From Christensenella sp. UBA5399 (GTDB lineage: Bacteria; Bacillota; Clostridia; Christensenellales; Christensenellaceae), in NCBI GenBank assembly GCA_002407725.1, contig DHOD01000022.1:891-9238 (forward strand): a stretch of 8,348 nt of DNA, read 5' to 3'. The position numbers and the translations under genes were made by a program. Shown here one piece after another: positions 1-7,017 of this stretch. Positions within the stretch are counted from its first letter, which is position 1. Each line of letters begins with the position of its first letter. The notes under the pieces are model-generated. The model was given only the letters and a program-made list of their open reading frames with translations. It searched no databases and was not told the origin of the DNA.

Positions 1-602
1 AAATCCATATCCACCAACGTGCCATCGTTCCTGTTAAAGCTGATTGCCGTCAAGTCCGCTGCGTCTATATCCAGCGCCAGGTCACGGAACGCGTTTACGC
101 CCGCCTCCACCTGGTTGTAGTTGACCGCCGAAAACAGGTACAGCCTGGGGTCGCCCTCCATCATCAGGTAATGCGCTGTCTTGTCCGATGTCGCGCTGCC
201 AAACCTGTATGTGTATTGCTCGCCGGCCGCCGTATTGACCGTAACCGCAAGCCGCGGGGCATCCAGCCCAAACCCGGCCAGGTCGTCTACGCTGTCGGCA
301 ACGACATCCGTCGCGTACACATACGCAATATACGATAGCGCCGTCTCGACCATCAACTGGTCGATCTCGCCTTGCGCATTGTCCGCAAACACCCAGCCTT
401 CAGCCGATTTCACAAGCCCGACCTGCGAATCTCCAAAATCTATATCGATCCCCGTCACATCCGACGCGCTGACTTCGTTTACAACAATCAGCTCGCCCGT
501 CGTTCCAGTCTCATCTTCCGTTAATAAATTGATACATAGTATCGTGAGTATAACCGCCACAGCGATCAGCACAATGATCAAAATGAGTTGCTTTTTCTTC
601 AT
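1..602 (-). CDS. DUF4340 domain protein, C-terminus cut off by window edge
   Basis: The 200 codons present begin at ATG 602-600 and run off the left edge. A short positive start (MKKK) leads into one hydrophobic segment at about residues 5-27, so this is a membrane-anchored or lipoprotein-like protein with its bulk outside. The remainder is the repeated beta-rich fold of DUF4340: a GWVF element near residue 70, the family hallmark GFGLDAP near residue 111, then a YTYRFG strand and a YLFSAVNY strand. The ribosome binding site AGGGGA lies about 4-9 bases upstream. The start is 8 bp after the stop of the GldG-like gene, so the two are cotranscribed. In many bacteria DUF4340 proteins follow GldG-type proteins as accessory parts of an ABC exporter, and that is the inferred role here. 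The exact function of the family is unknown. The family call is firm, the role is inference. Confidence 0.85.
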   Translation of the reverse strand, partial: MKKKQLILIIVLIAVAVILTILCINLLTEDETGTTGELIVVNEVSASDVTGIDIDFGDSQVGLVKSAEGWVFADNAQGEIDQLMVETALSYIAYVYATDVVADSVDDLAGFGLDAPRLAVTVNTAAGEQYTYRFGSATSDKTAHYLMMEGDPRLYLFSAVNYNQVEAGVNAFRDLALDIDAADLTAISFNRNDGTLVDMD

Positions 603-610
603 GGCGTCCC

Positions 611-2050
611 CTACAGCTTTTTGCGGCGAAGCCATGTAACCAGTCCAAATATAAACACCATAGCGGGTAAAATAACCAAAACTACCCCCGTTAGCAATGT
701 TTTCTGGTTTTCGCTCTGCAACTCAATAAATCCGGGGATCAAGCTTTTGGCTGTGATATTGATCGCATCTCCCCGTTTTTTCAGGCTGTTGATCGTGTTG
801 ACAGCAAGATCCCTGTTGGCGGAACGCTGGATCTCGGTTGCCGTCACAAACGACGACGTCCCATACACCGCGATGTTCGATTCCCCCATCATGCCCACTG
901 CCGCAACGGTGAACGGCCCTTCCTTGTCGCCTTCTTCCTTCTCAATCCTGATCGCGCCCGAAAAATCCTTCGCCCATGTGTTCGGGTCTGTCTCCAGCAG
1001 CGTGGCACTGTTCTCCCCGCTGCCCGAAAGCGTCAGGCTGGATACGTCGGACAGTACCGGCACCTTGCCCGCATCGATGATCCCCTTCGTGATGGTCTCG
1101 TGCGCATACATCACGGGGATGTGCGCGGTCGGCTTGCCCAGTATCATGTCATTGTTGCCGCCGATGATATAGTCGCGGTTGATGCGGATATCGTACAGCA
1201 TCAGCAGCGAATTAAAGTTATTCAGTTCGTCCGCCAGTATATAGTTGGTGTTTGTCGCCTCGTCCAGCACGACGTAATCCAACAGGAACGCCGCATTGCC
1301 CCCATTTTCCAAAAACGTCTTGATCGTCTGGTACTCATCGTCCGTCAGGTCTTCCTTGGGGCTGACAACCAGCAGTATGTCGTATTCCGTATTCAGCTCG
1401 TAGTTGGATGTCGACGGGTCGTACTGCGCAATATTATAGTTGAGCCCACGCAACGCACCCAGCAGGTCGGACAGCTCTGCAGCCGATGTCTCGTCGTGCC
1501 CGGTCAGCAGCTGCACGGACGGGATCTCCCCCGTCATCAGGTAATTGATTGTCGATGTAAACCGTTGCTCGGCCTGCAATGCAATCGGTATGCCCGTCGT
1601 CGATTCGATGGCATACAGCTCGTATACAGTCAGCACGCGGTAGTTTTGCCCGCTTGCGTCCGTCACAATCACCGACCCCGTGGAAATCCCGTTGCCCTCC
1701 GGGTCAAACGGCTGCGTAAACGAAGGATTGAGCGCCGGGTCAATATTCTCCACATGAATGCGGGGCGACGCGGCCTCGTATGTTTTCAACAACTGGAAGA
1801 TCATATCGTCCACATTGTTTGTTGCGTACAGCGTATAGATATACACATCCCGGTCCAGCGTGTCCAGCACTTGCCGGGTCTGGTCCGTAATTGTATAGTA
1901 TTGCTCCTGCGAGAGGTCCGCACGCAAGTTTTTCTTGTCCTCCAGCACTGCAATCACCACATTGAGGAGGAGCACAATCACCGTAACGACAACGATAATA
2001 ACCACTGCCGCGTTCCTGTTGCGCCTCCGCATCGAAGTCGGGTTTGTCAT
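611..2050 (-). CDS. GldG-like ABC transporter auxiliary protein
   Basis: A 479-residue protein of the GldG/ABC_transp_aux family. It has a basic start (MTNPTSMRRRNRN), one membrane helix at about residues 14-36, a long extracytoplasmic region and a second helix at about 453-474 followed by RRKKL. Family-type elements seen include QLLTGHDE followed by a Leu-rich helix and a Gly-Gly loop (ENGGNAAFLLD). The pattern NFNSLLMLYDIRINRDYIIGG also fits the family. Such proteins accompany a GldA-type ATPase and GldF-type permease; in Bacteroidetes they belong to the gliding machinery, elsewhere the cargo is unknown. I start it at ATG 2050, which overlaps the permease stop as ATGA and follows GGAGGAGGT. 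A GTG at 2062 would add four residues, but it lies inside that Shine-Dalgarno sequence. Cargo is not deducible. Confidence 0.88.
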   Translation of the reverse strand: MTNPTSMRRRNRNAAVVIIVVVTVIVLLLNVVIAVLEDKKNLRADLSQEQYYTITDQTRQVLDTLDRDVYIYTLYATNNVDDMIFQLLKTYEAASPRIHVENIDPALNPSFTQPFDPEGNGISTGSVIVTDASGQNYRVLTVYELYAIESTTGIPIALQAEQRFTSTINYLMTGEIPSVQLLTGHDETSAAELSDLLGALRGLNYNIAQYDPSTSNYELNTEYDILLVVSPKEDLTDDEYQTIKTFLENGGNAAFLLDYVVLDEATNTNYILADELNNFNSLLMLYDIRINRDYIIGGNNDMILGKPTAHIPVMYAHETITKGIIDAGKVPVLSDVSSLTLSGSGENSATLLETDPNTWAKDFSGAIRIEKEEGDKEGPFTVAAVGMMGESNIAVYGTSSFVTATEIQRSANRDLAVNTINSLKKRGDAINITAKSLIPGFIELQSENQKTLLTGVVLVILPAMVFIFGLVTWLRRKKL

Positions 2051-2757
2051 TCCTTGCCCCACCTCCTCCGCTCAATCACCTTGACCGTGAAGAAAAGGAA
2101 GAGGAAAGTGATGGAAACAAAGTATACAACCGCCGAAAGGCTGAGCACGCCCAGTTGGAATGTCTCAAACTGGCGGTACAGCGAAAGCGCCCCCACGATG
2201 GTGTTCAGGGTCGGGTTGGATATCTGGGGCAGTATGCCCTCCAGCATCCACAAAAACAGCAGTATACCCATTGTCGCCACCGCGGCAGTCAGTTGGTTCT
2301 CCGTCAGTGACGATATAAACAAGCCAATTGAAATAAACGAACACCCCAGCAGTATGATCCCAAAATACCCCAGAAAAATCTCCGGCGGGTACGGGTCGCC
2401 AAACACAACAAGGATGATGGGAAACACAAGCGATATCACCAGCGTGACCAGCAACACGGTTACCGCTGCCAAAAATTTACCGATCACAATCTGCGTAATC
2501 GAAACAGGCGCCGTCAACAGCAGTTGATCGGATTTATTCTTTTTTTCTTCCGCGAAAAGACGCATTGTCAGCAACGGGATGATCAATATCAGCACATAGC
2601 TCATGCTGGCAATCACGCCCGATATGCTGGCCGACCCGCCCTGTATGTTGGAGCTGGTAAAGAGCACGCCCCCTACCAGCAGGCAGATCGCCGTAAATAT
2701 GTAACCAATCATGGTATTGTAATACGACTGCACCTCGCGCAGCATTATTGCTTTCAT
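2047..2757 (-). CDS. ABC-2 type permease, GldF-like
   Basis: A 236-residue integral membrane protein with six hydrophobic segments at about residues 17-36, 46-66, 89-120, 129-151, 156-179 and 205-228. Between segments 2 and 3 lies the loop TMRLFAEEKKNKSDQLLLTA, the typical coupling region of ABC-2/GldF permeases (consensus TMR..AEE....ELLLT.P). Its length fits the GldF family. It would form the membrane channel of the exporter, energised by the upstream ATPase. Start and stop both overlap neighbours by the four bases ATGA: ATG 2757 overlaps the ATPase stop, and the TGA at 2047 overlaps the GldG-like start. This points to translational coupling and fixed stoichiometry. Upstream GGGAGAG serves as ribosome binding site. 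Substrate unknown; the family assignment is secure. Confidence 0.9.
   Translation of the reverse strand: MKAIMLREVQSYYNTMIGYIFTAICLLVGGVLFTSSNIQGGSASISGVIASMSYVLILIIPLLTMRLFAEEKKNKSDQLLLTAPVSITQIVIGKFLAAVTVLLVTLVISLVFPIILVVFGDPYPPEIFLGYFGIILLGCSFISIGLFISSLTENQLTAAVATMGILLFLWMLEGILPQISNPTLNTIVGALSLYRQFETFQLGVLSLSAVVYFVSITFLFLFFTVKVIERRRWGKE
2062..2070 (-). promoter_or_regulatory. Ribosome binding site that decides the GldG-like start
   Basis: Read on the minus strand, CGGAGGAGGT is a near-perfect anti-16S match. It ends about 11 bases before ATG 2050. The competing GTG at 2060-2062 overlaps this element and so cannot use it, which favours the ATG. The site lies within the 3' end of the permease gene. 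Confidence 0.7.
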
Positions 2758-3707
2758 ACCGCTCTCTCCCGGTCGTCTTCCATGGTCAGGCGCGCAAACA
2801 CATCCTCCAGTGTCAGTTCTGTCGATTTCAGCATCACAAGCGCCCTGCCCTCTTCCGCCACTTTGCAGAACAACGCCTTCCGGACGTCGGCCTGCACAGG
2901 GGACGTCACCTCGAAATCGGTGAAACCGCTCTCCCTTGCGCCCAGCTCCTTGACGCTTTCCACCCCCTGCACCGATTGCAGTTGCGGCAAAAAGCTCGAT
3001 TGTTTGTCGCTGACCCGGACCACTGTCACCCTTTTGCCCTCCGAAGTCTGCAGCAGGTTTTGCATGCTGTCGTCCGCGACCTTGCGGCCGCCGTTTAATA
3101 TGACGACATGCGTACAGATGTCCGCAATTTCCTTCAGTATGTGAGAGGACAGTATAATGGTGTGTTGCTTGCCCAGTTCTTTGATAATATTCCTGATTTC
3201 AATAATCTGCATCGGGTCGAGACCCACCGTGGGCTCGTCCATGATGATCGTATCCGGCGACCCGCAAAGCGCGCCCGCAAGGCCCACCCGCTGCCGGTAC
3301 CCCTTCGAAAGGTTCCCGATCAGCCGTTCCTTCACATCGTCAATGTGGATGCGGCCCAGTATTTCGTCCAGATGCGCGGTCATATCTTCCTTTTTGACGC
3401 CCTTCAACTGGCATACAAACGAAAGATATTCGCGCACCGTCATCTCGTAATAGAGCGGCGGATGCTCGGGCAGGTACCCGATACGCTTTTTCGCTTCCAG
3501 CGGCTCCTCCAATATGTCATGGCCGTCGATCCGCGCCGTTCCCGCGTCCGATGAGATATACCCCGTCACAATATTCATCGTGGTGGATTTCCCCGCCCCG
3601 TTACGCCCAAGCAAGCCTAATATCTGCCCGTTTTCCGCAGTAAACGAAACATCCTCGACCGCCACTTTTGCGCCGTATTTTTTTGTGATTCCCATTACTT
3701 CAATCAT
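2754..3707 (-). CDS. ABC transporter ATP-binding protein, GldA-like
   Basis: A 317-residue cytoplasmic ATPase. Visible motifs in order: Walker A GRNGAGKST (residues 34-42); a Q-loop region YLPEHPPLY (79-87), where Glu stands in the usual Gln position, as I recall being common in the GldA-like group; signature LSKGYRQR (133-140); Walker B TIIMDEP (153-159) with D157 and E158; D-loop GLDP (162-165); switch His189 in SSHIL. The nucleotide-binding domain ends near residue 220 and is followed by about 95 residues with the alpha/beta C-terminal extension found in exporter ATPases of this type. All catalytic residues are present. The start lies 7 bp after the stop of the LacI regulator, with only a weak GGATTG-type ribosome binding site, so translation may depend on coupling to lacI. 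With the next three genes it makes an ABC-2 exporter of unknown cargo. Confidence 0.92.
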   Translation of the reverse strand: MIEVMGITKKYGAKVAVEDVSFTAENGQILGLLGRNGAGKSTTMNIVTGYISSDAGTARIDGHDILEEPLEAKKRIGYLPEHPPLYYEMTVREYLSFVCQLKGVKKEDMTAHLDEILGRIHIDDVKERLIGNLSKGYRQRVGLAGALCGSPDTIIMDEPTVGLDPMQIIEIRNIIKELGKQHTIILSSHILKEIADICTHVVILNGGRKVADDSMQNLLQTSEGKRVTVVRVSDKQSSFLPQLQSVQGVESVKELGARESGFTDFEVTSPVQADVRKALFCKVAEEGRALVMLKSTELTLEDVFARLTMEDDRERAV

Positions 3708-3714
3708 CGCTTTT

Positions 3715-4719
3715 TCAATCCGTTACCAGCCTGCACGGCAGCACCATTTTTTCTGTGGCCACCTTGCCCCTTGTCGAACGATTCTTCTTCAGCTTCCTGA
3801 TCAGCAGCTTCATAGCCGCCTCGCCGATCGCGCCGGCATCCCTGCCGATATACGGCAGCTTGTACCCTATGGCGTTCAGCGCATCTATCGGGTCGAAACT
3901 CAAAACTTCAATGTCGCTCCCCGGCCGCAGCCCGCGCTCCGTCAGGTACCGCAGGCACCCCAGCGTCGTCATGTTGTTGGCGGTGAATATGGCATCGGGC
4001 GGGTCGGGCAGTCCCAGTAATTCCTTTGTGCACTCGTATGCGCGCCCCTGCCGAAAGTCCCCCTGCACAACGTATTCCGGCCTTGCCTCAATGCCCGCCT
4101 GTCCCAGGGCATTCAGATATCCTCTTGTCCGCTCCTTGCCGGGCTTTGACGTCCGCGGCCCTGTGATCATCGCAATCTTCCTGTACCCTTTGCCGATCAG
4201 CCACGATACGCCGTCGTACGCACCGCCAAGGTTATCGGAGAACACGCCGTCTATCGCCTCTCCCGGCAGATCCCTGTCCACCAGCACAACGGGTATCCCC
4301 ATCTCCTTGAACCGCAGCAGCCGCTCCCTTGTGACCGGGTCTTCCTCCGATACGGGGGTGATGATCACCCCGCTTAACCGCTGCTCTTCCACGATATTTA
4401 AAAACGAATGTTCCCGTTCTATCGACTCGTTGGTGCCCAGATACAGTATGTGGTAGCCCTTCCGCTCCGCAGCTTCGAACATCCCACGCATCACCTTTGG
4501 AAAAAATTCATTTTCGATATCAGGAATGATGACCCCTACGCTCAGGCTCTCGTTTTTACTTAAACTGCGCGCAACGGCATTGGGGACATATCTGTGCTTT
4601 TCAACCATTTCAAATATCTGCGCCCGCGTTTCTTCCTTGACATATCCCTTGTTGTTGATTGCCCGCGATACCGTAGCGACAGAAAAGCCTGTAAGCCGTG
4701 CTATATCCTGAATATTCAT
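3715..4719 (-). CDS. LacI-family transcriptional regulator
   Basis: A 334-residue repressor of normal LacI length. Residues 1-46 form the helix-turn-helix head: MNIQDIARLTGFSVATVSRA contains the recognition helix (SVATVSRAIN). The hinge helix YVPNAVARSL at about 45-54 has the conserved N-A-x-A-R-S-L that inserts at a central CpG of the operator. From residue 59 (SVGVIIPDIENEFFP) to the end is a periplasmic-binding-like sensor domain, with FFP near 71, DRD near 148, an ERTRGY element near 196, an SFDPID element near 275 and a C-terminal VLPCRLV. This suggests a sugar or polyol ligand, but which one cannot be read. There is no Shine-Dalgarno sequence before ATG 4719. A palindromic operator sits in the leader, implying autoregulation. 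As first gene of the unit, 7 bp ahead of the ABC genes, it probably controls them. Confidence 0.93.
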   Translation of the reverse strand: MNIQDIARLTGFSVATVSRAINNKGYVKEETRAQIFEMVEKHRYVPNAVARSLSKNESLSVGVIIPDIENEFFPKVMRGMFEAAERKGYHILYLGTNESIEREHSFLNIVEEQRLSGVIITPVSEEDPVTRERLLRFKEMGIPVVLVDRDLPGEAIDGVFSDNLGGAYDGVSWLIGKGYRKIAMITGPRTSKPGKERTRGYLNALGQAGIEARPEYVVQGDFRQGRAYECTKELLGLPDPPDAIFTANNMTTLGCLRYLTERGLRPGSDIEVLSFDPIDALNAIGYKLPYIGRDAGAIGEAAMKLLIRKLKKNRSTRGKVATEKMVLPCRLVTD

Positions 4720-4725
4720 AACGAG

Positions 4726-4761
4726 TTATAGGTTTGTGTAACCGCTTTCACATTGAGTCAT
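4726..4761 (-). CDS. Possible 11-codon leader ORF upstream of lacI-type gene
   Basis: On the minus strand an ATG at 4761-4759 starts MTQCESGYTNL and stops at TAA 4728-4726. The next ATG, 6 bases after that stop and in the same frame, is the start of the LacI regulator. The leader ORF has a good ribosome binding site (AGAGAGGAA, 4768-4776) at normal spacing, whereas the regulator itself has none. The ORF lies entirely downstream of the predicted promoter and overlaps the operator palindrome. It could be translated and feed ribosomes to lacI by reinitiation. That is inference, since an ORF this short can arise by chance. Confidence 0.4.
   Translation of the reverse strand: MTQCESGYTNL
4735..4752 (-). 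promoter_or_regulatory. LacI-family (cre-like) operator
   Basis: The 18-mer TGTGAAAGCGGTTACACA (minus strand) is an imperfect palindrome centred on CG, with outer arms TGTG/CACA and 7 of 9 positions symmetric. Its inner 14 bases match the published cre pattern TGWNANCGNTNWCA fully. It lies 15 bp upstream of the LacI start and about 30 bp downstream of the predicted transcription start, a place suited to autorepression by roadblock. It could be bound by the local LacI protein, by CcpA, or by both. The protein has the hinge residues expected for a central CpG. Confidence 0.75.
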
Positions 4762-4787
4762 AGAAAATTCCTCTCTGTATCCTCTTC

Positions 4788-4816
4788 AAGATATATCTGT
4801 TTTCTGTAAATGTCAA
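4788..4816 (-). promoter_or_regulatory. Promoter of the lacI-ABC exporter unit
   Basis: On the minus strand a perfect -35 TTGACA (4811-4816) is followed, after exactly 17 bp, by TATCTT (4788-4793). Transcription would start near 4781, giving a leader of about 60 bases that contains the upstream ORF and the operator. An alternative -10, TATATC, would leave only a 15-bp spacer. Confidence 0.7.
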
Positions 4817-4857
4817 CAAAAAATTCATCCGCACATTGTCCTTCGACCTGAAAATTG

Positions 4858-4879
4858 CGCTTCAGTAAGCGGTTTTTAC
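4858..4879. promoter_or_regulatory. Small inverted repeats after the dehydrogenase; possible weak terminator or second operator
   Basis: Two overlapping short palindromes lie at the dehydrogenase stop. CGCTT-CAGT-AAGCG (4858-4871) could form a 5-bp hairpin, followed in the minus direction only by CAATTTTC, which is poor for termination. GTAAGCGGTTTTTAC (4865-4879) shares the core AAGCGGTT with the operator at 4735-4752, centre-to-centre about 128 bp. Either reading is weak. Confidence 0.25.
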
Positions 4880-5889
4880 CATTTTGTTAAAATTTTCGTG
4901 ATGCTTGCCGGATCGGCCTTCCACTTTTTAAAAGCGCCCTCCACATCATCTGGTGCGCATACAAATGTGATCAATTCATCCACGGGGACAATCCCGCTCC
5001 GCACCATGTCCAGCACCGTTTCAAATTCTGTCACCGCATTGCGCGATCCATAAATATTCAGTTCCTTGGCAACCAGCAGCTTGGTGTTAAACGTCACATC
5101 CTGCTTTGTGTAGCTGACAACGCCCATTTTACCCGTGAATTTCACCGATTCAATCGCCTGGTTAAACGTCCCGTTTGCGCCGGAGCACTCCAGCGCGATA
5201 TCCACGCCGTCGCCCTGTGTAAGCGCTTTCAATGCCGCCACCGCATCGGCATCCGTCGCATTGACCAGCTGCTCCGCACCCATCCGCCGCGCCTGCGCAA
5301 GCTTTTCCGCCGATACATCCACCGCAAACACCCGCGCTTTTTTGTAGACTGCCGCCGCGATTGCGCCAAGGCCGATGACCCCGCACCCAAACACCGCAAC
5401 AACGTCGCCCTCCCGCGCTTCCACACGGTTGATCAGGTGCATCCCCACACTCAGCGGCTCCACCAGCGCCGCCGTTTGGGGCTCAATGTCATTACACACC
5501 AGTGCATGCGCATACGGCACGGTTATATATTCGCACAACGCACCGGGGCGCTGCGTCCCCATCGTCTGGTTGAATTCGCACGCATTGGGGCGGTTATTGC
5601 GGCAGGCAGGGCATTTCCCGCAGGGGAAATACGGCTTCACCAGCACCAGGTCTCCCACGGCAAAGCCGTCCGGCACCGCATCGCCGACCGCTTCGATTCG
5701 CGCCGCAATCTCGTGCCCCGGCACATTTGGGAAAACCATCATCGGCGAATGCCCGCTGTATGCGCTCAGGTCGCTGCCGCAAAGGCCGACATATTCCACC
5801 CTGAGCAGCAGCGCATCGTCTGCCATTTCCGGCATCGGCTGTTCAATCAGTTGTACAACGCCCGGCTCCTGCATCAATATCGCTTTCAT
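4876..5889 (-). CDS. Zinc-dependent medium-chain (polyol-type) dehydrogenase
   Basis: A 337-residue soluble dehydrogenase of the sorbitol/threonine dehydrogenase group. Catalytic zinc ligands are visible as C37 (GLCGSD), H59-E60 (PGHE) and E144 (VEPLSV). The structural zinc lobe is C90, C93, C96 and C104. The Rossmann fold has GCGVIG (168-173), and Asp191 at the end of the second strand favours NAD over NADP. All key residues are intact. It overlaps the kinase stop by ATGA (ATG 5889) with GAGAGG in front, so the two are coupled. The neighbouring IolC- and IolJ-like genes suggest a substrate in inositol or deoxy-sugar-acid metabolism. Candidates are an inositol or keto-inositol dehydrogenase, as the IolM-type enzyme of Thermotoga, or a 5-dehydrogenase of a hexonate, as in the L-idonate 5-dehydrogenase group. 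Motifs cannot decide, and L-iditol or galactitol-phosphate dehydrogenase annotations are equally possible. Confidence 0.85.
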   Translation of the reverse strand: MKAILMQEPGVVQLIEQPMPEMADDALLLRVEYVGLCGSDLSAYSGHSPMMVFPNVPGHEIAARIEAVGDAVPDGFAVGDLVLVKPYFPCGKCPACRNNRPNACEFNQTMGTQRPGALCEYITVPYAHALVCNDIEPQTAALVEPLSVGMHLINRVEAREGDVVAVFGCGVIGLGAIAAAVYKKARVFAVDVSAEKLAQARRMGAEQLVNATDADAVAALKALTQGDGVDIALECSGANGTFNQAIESVKFTGKMGVVSYTKQDVTFNTKLLVAKELNIYGSRNAVTEFETVLDMVRSGIVPVDELITFVCAPDDVEGAFKKWKADPASITKILTKW

Positions 5890-6926
5890 CCTATATCCTC
5901 TCTTTTAACCATGGCGCCATGCGCCTGCTTTTGCTCCGCTTCAAACGCCAACAGCGCATCCATGGTGGGCATATCGTCCGAGCAACACTTGCTTGCGACC
6001 AGCATCGCCGCGCTCGCGCTTGCCCTGCTCAACGCATCCTCCAGCGCCCACCCCTCCAGCAGCCCGCACAGCAGCGCCGCCGCATATCCGTCACCGCCGC
6101 CAAACGACTTCAGCAGCTTGACGGGAAAGGGCTTCACCCGGTACATTTCGCCCGAAGCAAGAAACGCGTTCGACCCTTCCTTGCCATGCTTGATCACAAT
6201 CATCTCCGCATTTTGCGAAAACCAGTACCGCGCGCTTGCGCCATCATCCTCATTTCCTTGCAGCAGCAACCGTTCCGTGATGTTAAACTCGTCGCGCGAC
6301 CCCAGTATGATGTTGCTGCGCTGCGCCACCAGTGAATAGTATATGGGCACCTCGCGCAGGTCGGGCCAGCTTGTGGGACGGTAATCGATGTCAAACACCA
6401 CCGTCACGCCGTTTTTGTGCGCCAGACTGAGCGCCTTCAGCGCCGCGTTCCGTGATGGTTGGGCCGCAAGCGACGTCCCCGAAATCACCAGCATTTTGGC
6501 GGACGCGATGTATGCTTCGTCGATATCCTCCACATCCAGCGCCATGTCCGCCACCCTGTCGCGGTACATCAGTATAGAGCTTTCTGTTTCACTCAGTATC
6601 TCTGTAAACGCAAGCCCCGTCTTCTCGTTGCCGGCGCATTTGGTCAGCCCCGTCACATCCACCCCTTGCGATTGCAGGTATTCCGTAACATACCGGCCAA
6701 ATTCGTCATTTGCGGCCTTACCGACAAACCCGACAGCCTTGCCCAGCCGCGCAAGCCCCACTGCAATGTTGGCAGGCGACCCCCCCACATACCGGTGATA
6801 CGTGGTCACCTGCGAAAGGGGCCTGTAATATTGCTGTGGATCGGGATTGAAATCAATCGCCACACGTCCCAGGGTAATGACGTCCAACTTACGGGAATCA
6901 TCAAATATCAAACGGCTTTTCGTCAT
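5886..6926 (-). CDS. iolC: 5-dehydro-2-deoxygluconokinase (PfkB family)
   Basis: A 346-residue PfkB/ribokinase-fold kinase. It should use ATP to phosphorylate 5-dehydro-2-deoxy-D-gluconate at C6 in myo-inositol breakdown. PfkB signature 1 is seen at residues 48-62 (VGGSPANIAVGLARLG) and signature 2 at 274-286, with catalytic D279. IolC-like stretches include the N-terminal LDVITLGRVAIDFN, GLAFTEI and SSILMYRDRVAD. Others are SGTSLA, IDYRPTSW, YYSLVAQ, VIKHGKEGS and SDDMPT. I recall counterparts of these in Bacillus IolC. In signature 2 the usual GAGDS reads GGGDG (276-280), so the Ala and Ser beside the catalytic Asp are both Gly. Start ATG 6926 has GGAGG seven bases upstream and a strong promoter. 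It overlaps the dehydrogenase by ATGA and diverges from the IolR-like gene. A fructokinase or other PfkB role is the alternative. Confidence 0.85.
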   Translation of the reverse strand: MTKSRLIFDDSRKLDVITLGRVAIDFNPDPQQYYRPLSQVTTYHRYVGGSPANIAVGLARLGKAVGFVGKAANDEFGRYVTEYLQSQGVDVTGLTKCAGNEKTGLAFTEILSETESSILMYRDRVADMALDVEDIDEAYIASAKMLVISGTSLAAQPSRNAALKALSLAHKNGVTVVFDIDYRPTSWPDLREVPIYYSLVAQRSNIILGSRDEFNITERLLLQGNEDDGASARYWFSQNAEMIVIKHGKEGSNAFLASGEMYRVKPFPVKLLKSFGGGDGYAAALLCGLLEGWALEDALSRASASAAMLVASKCCSDDMPTMDALLAFEAEQKQAHGAMVKREDIG

Positions 6927-6933
6927 TGCGAAA

Positions 6934-6938
6934 CCTCC
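6934..6938 (-). promoter_or_regulatory. iolC ribosome binding site
   Basis: GGAGG on the minus strand, seven bases before ATG 6926. It fixes the kinase start, and the IolC-type sequence begins a few residues later. Confidence 0.8.
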
Positions 6939-6988
6939 GAACTTATTCTGTTTTGCTGTATGAATTTATGTATTTATTCTTATTGCTG

Positions 6989-7017
6989 ATTTTACCACTT
7001 CATTTCCGCCAAGTCAA
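6989..7017 (-). promoter_or_regulatory. Promoter of the iolC-dehydrogenase operon
   Basis: On the minus strand -35 TTGACT (7012-7017), a 17-bp spacer and -10 TAAAAT (6989-6994) preceded by the extended element TGG. Transcription would start near 6982, leaving a leader of about 55 bases. The -35 is overlapped by a candidate IolR element, as expected for a repressed promoter. Confidence 0.8.

Noticed and set aside
2051..2062. GTG start of the GldG-like protein
   Set aside because: The GTG is part of the Shine-Dalgarno sequence. ATG 2050 has it upstream and forms the ATGA overlap seen at the other junctions.
1100..2527. Long plus-strand open frame of 475 codons
   Set aside because: It lies opposite the GldG-like and permease genes, is rich in Arg, His, Gln and Val as expected of a GC-rich shadow frame, shows no domain, and crosses two real gene boundaries.
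4858..4871. Rho-independent terminator after the dehydrogenase
   Set aside because: The stem is only 5 bp and the following tract has four T after CAA, so it is too weak to call.
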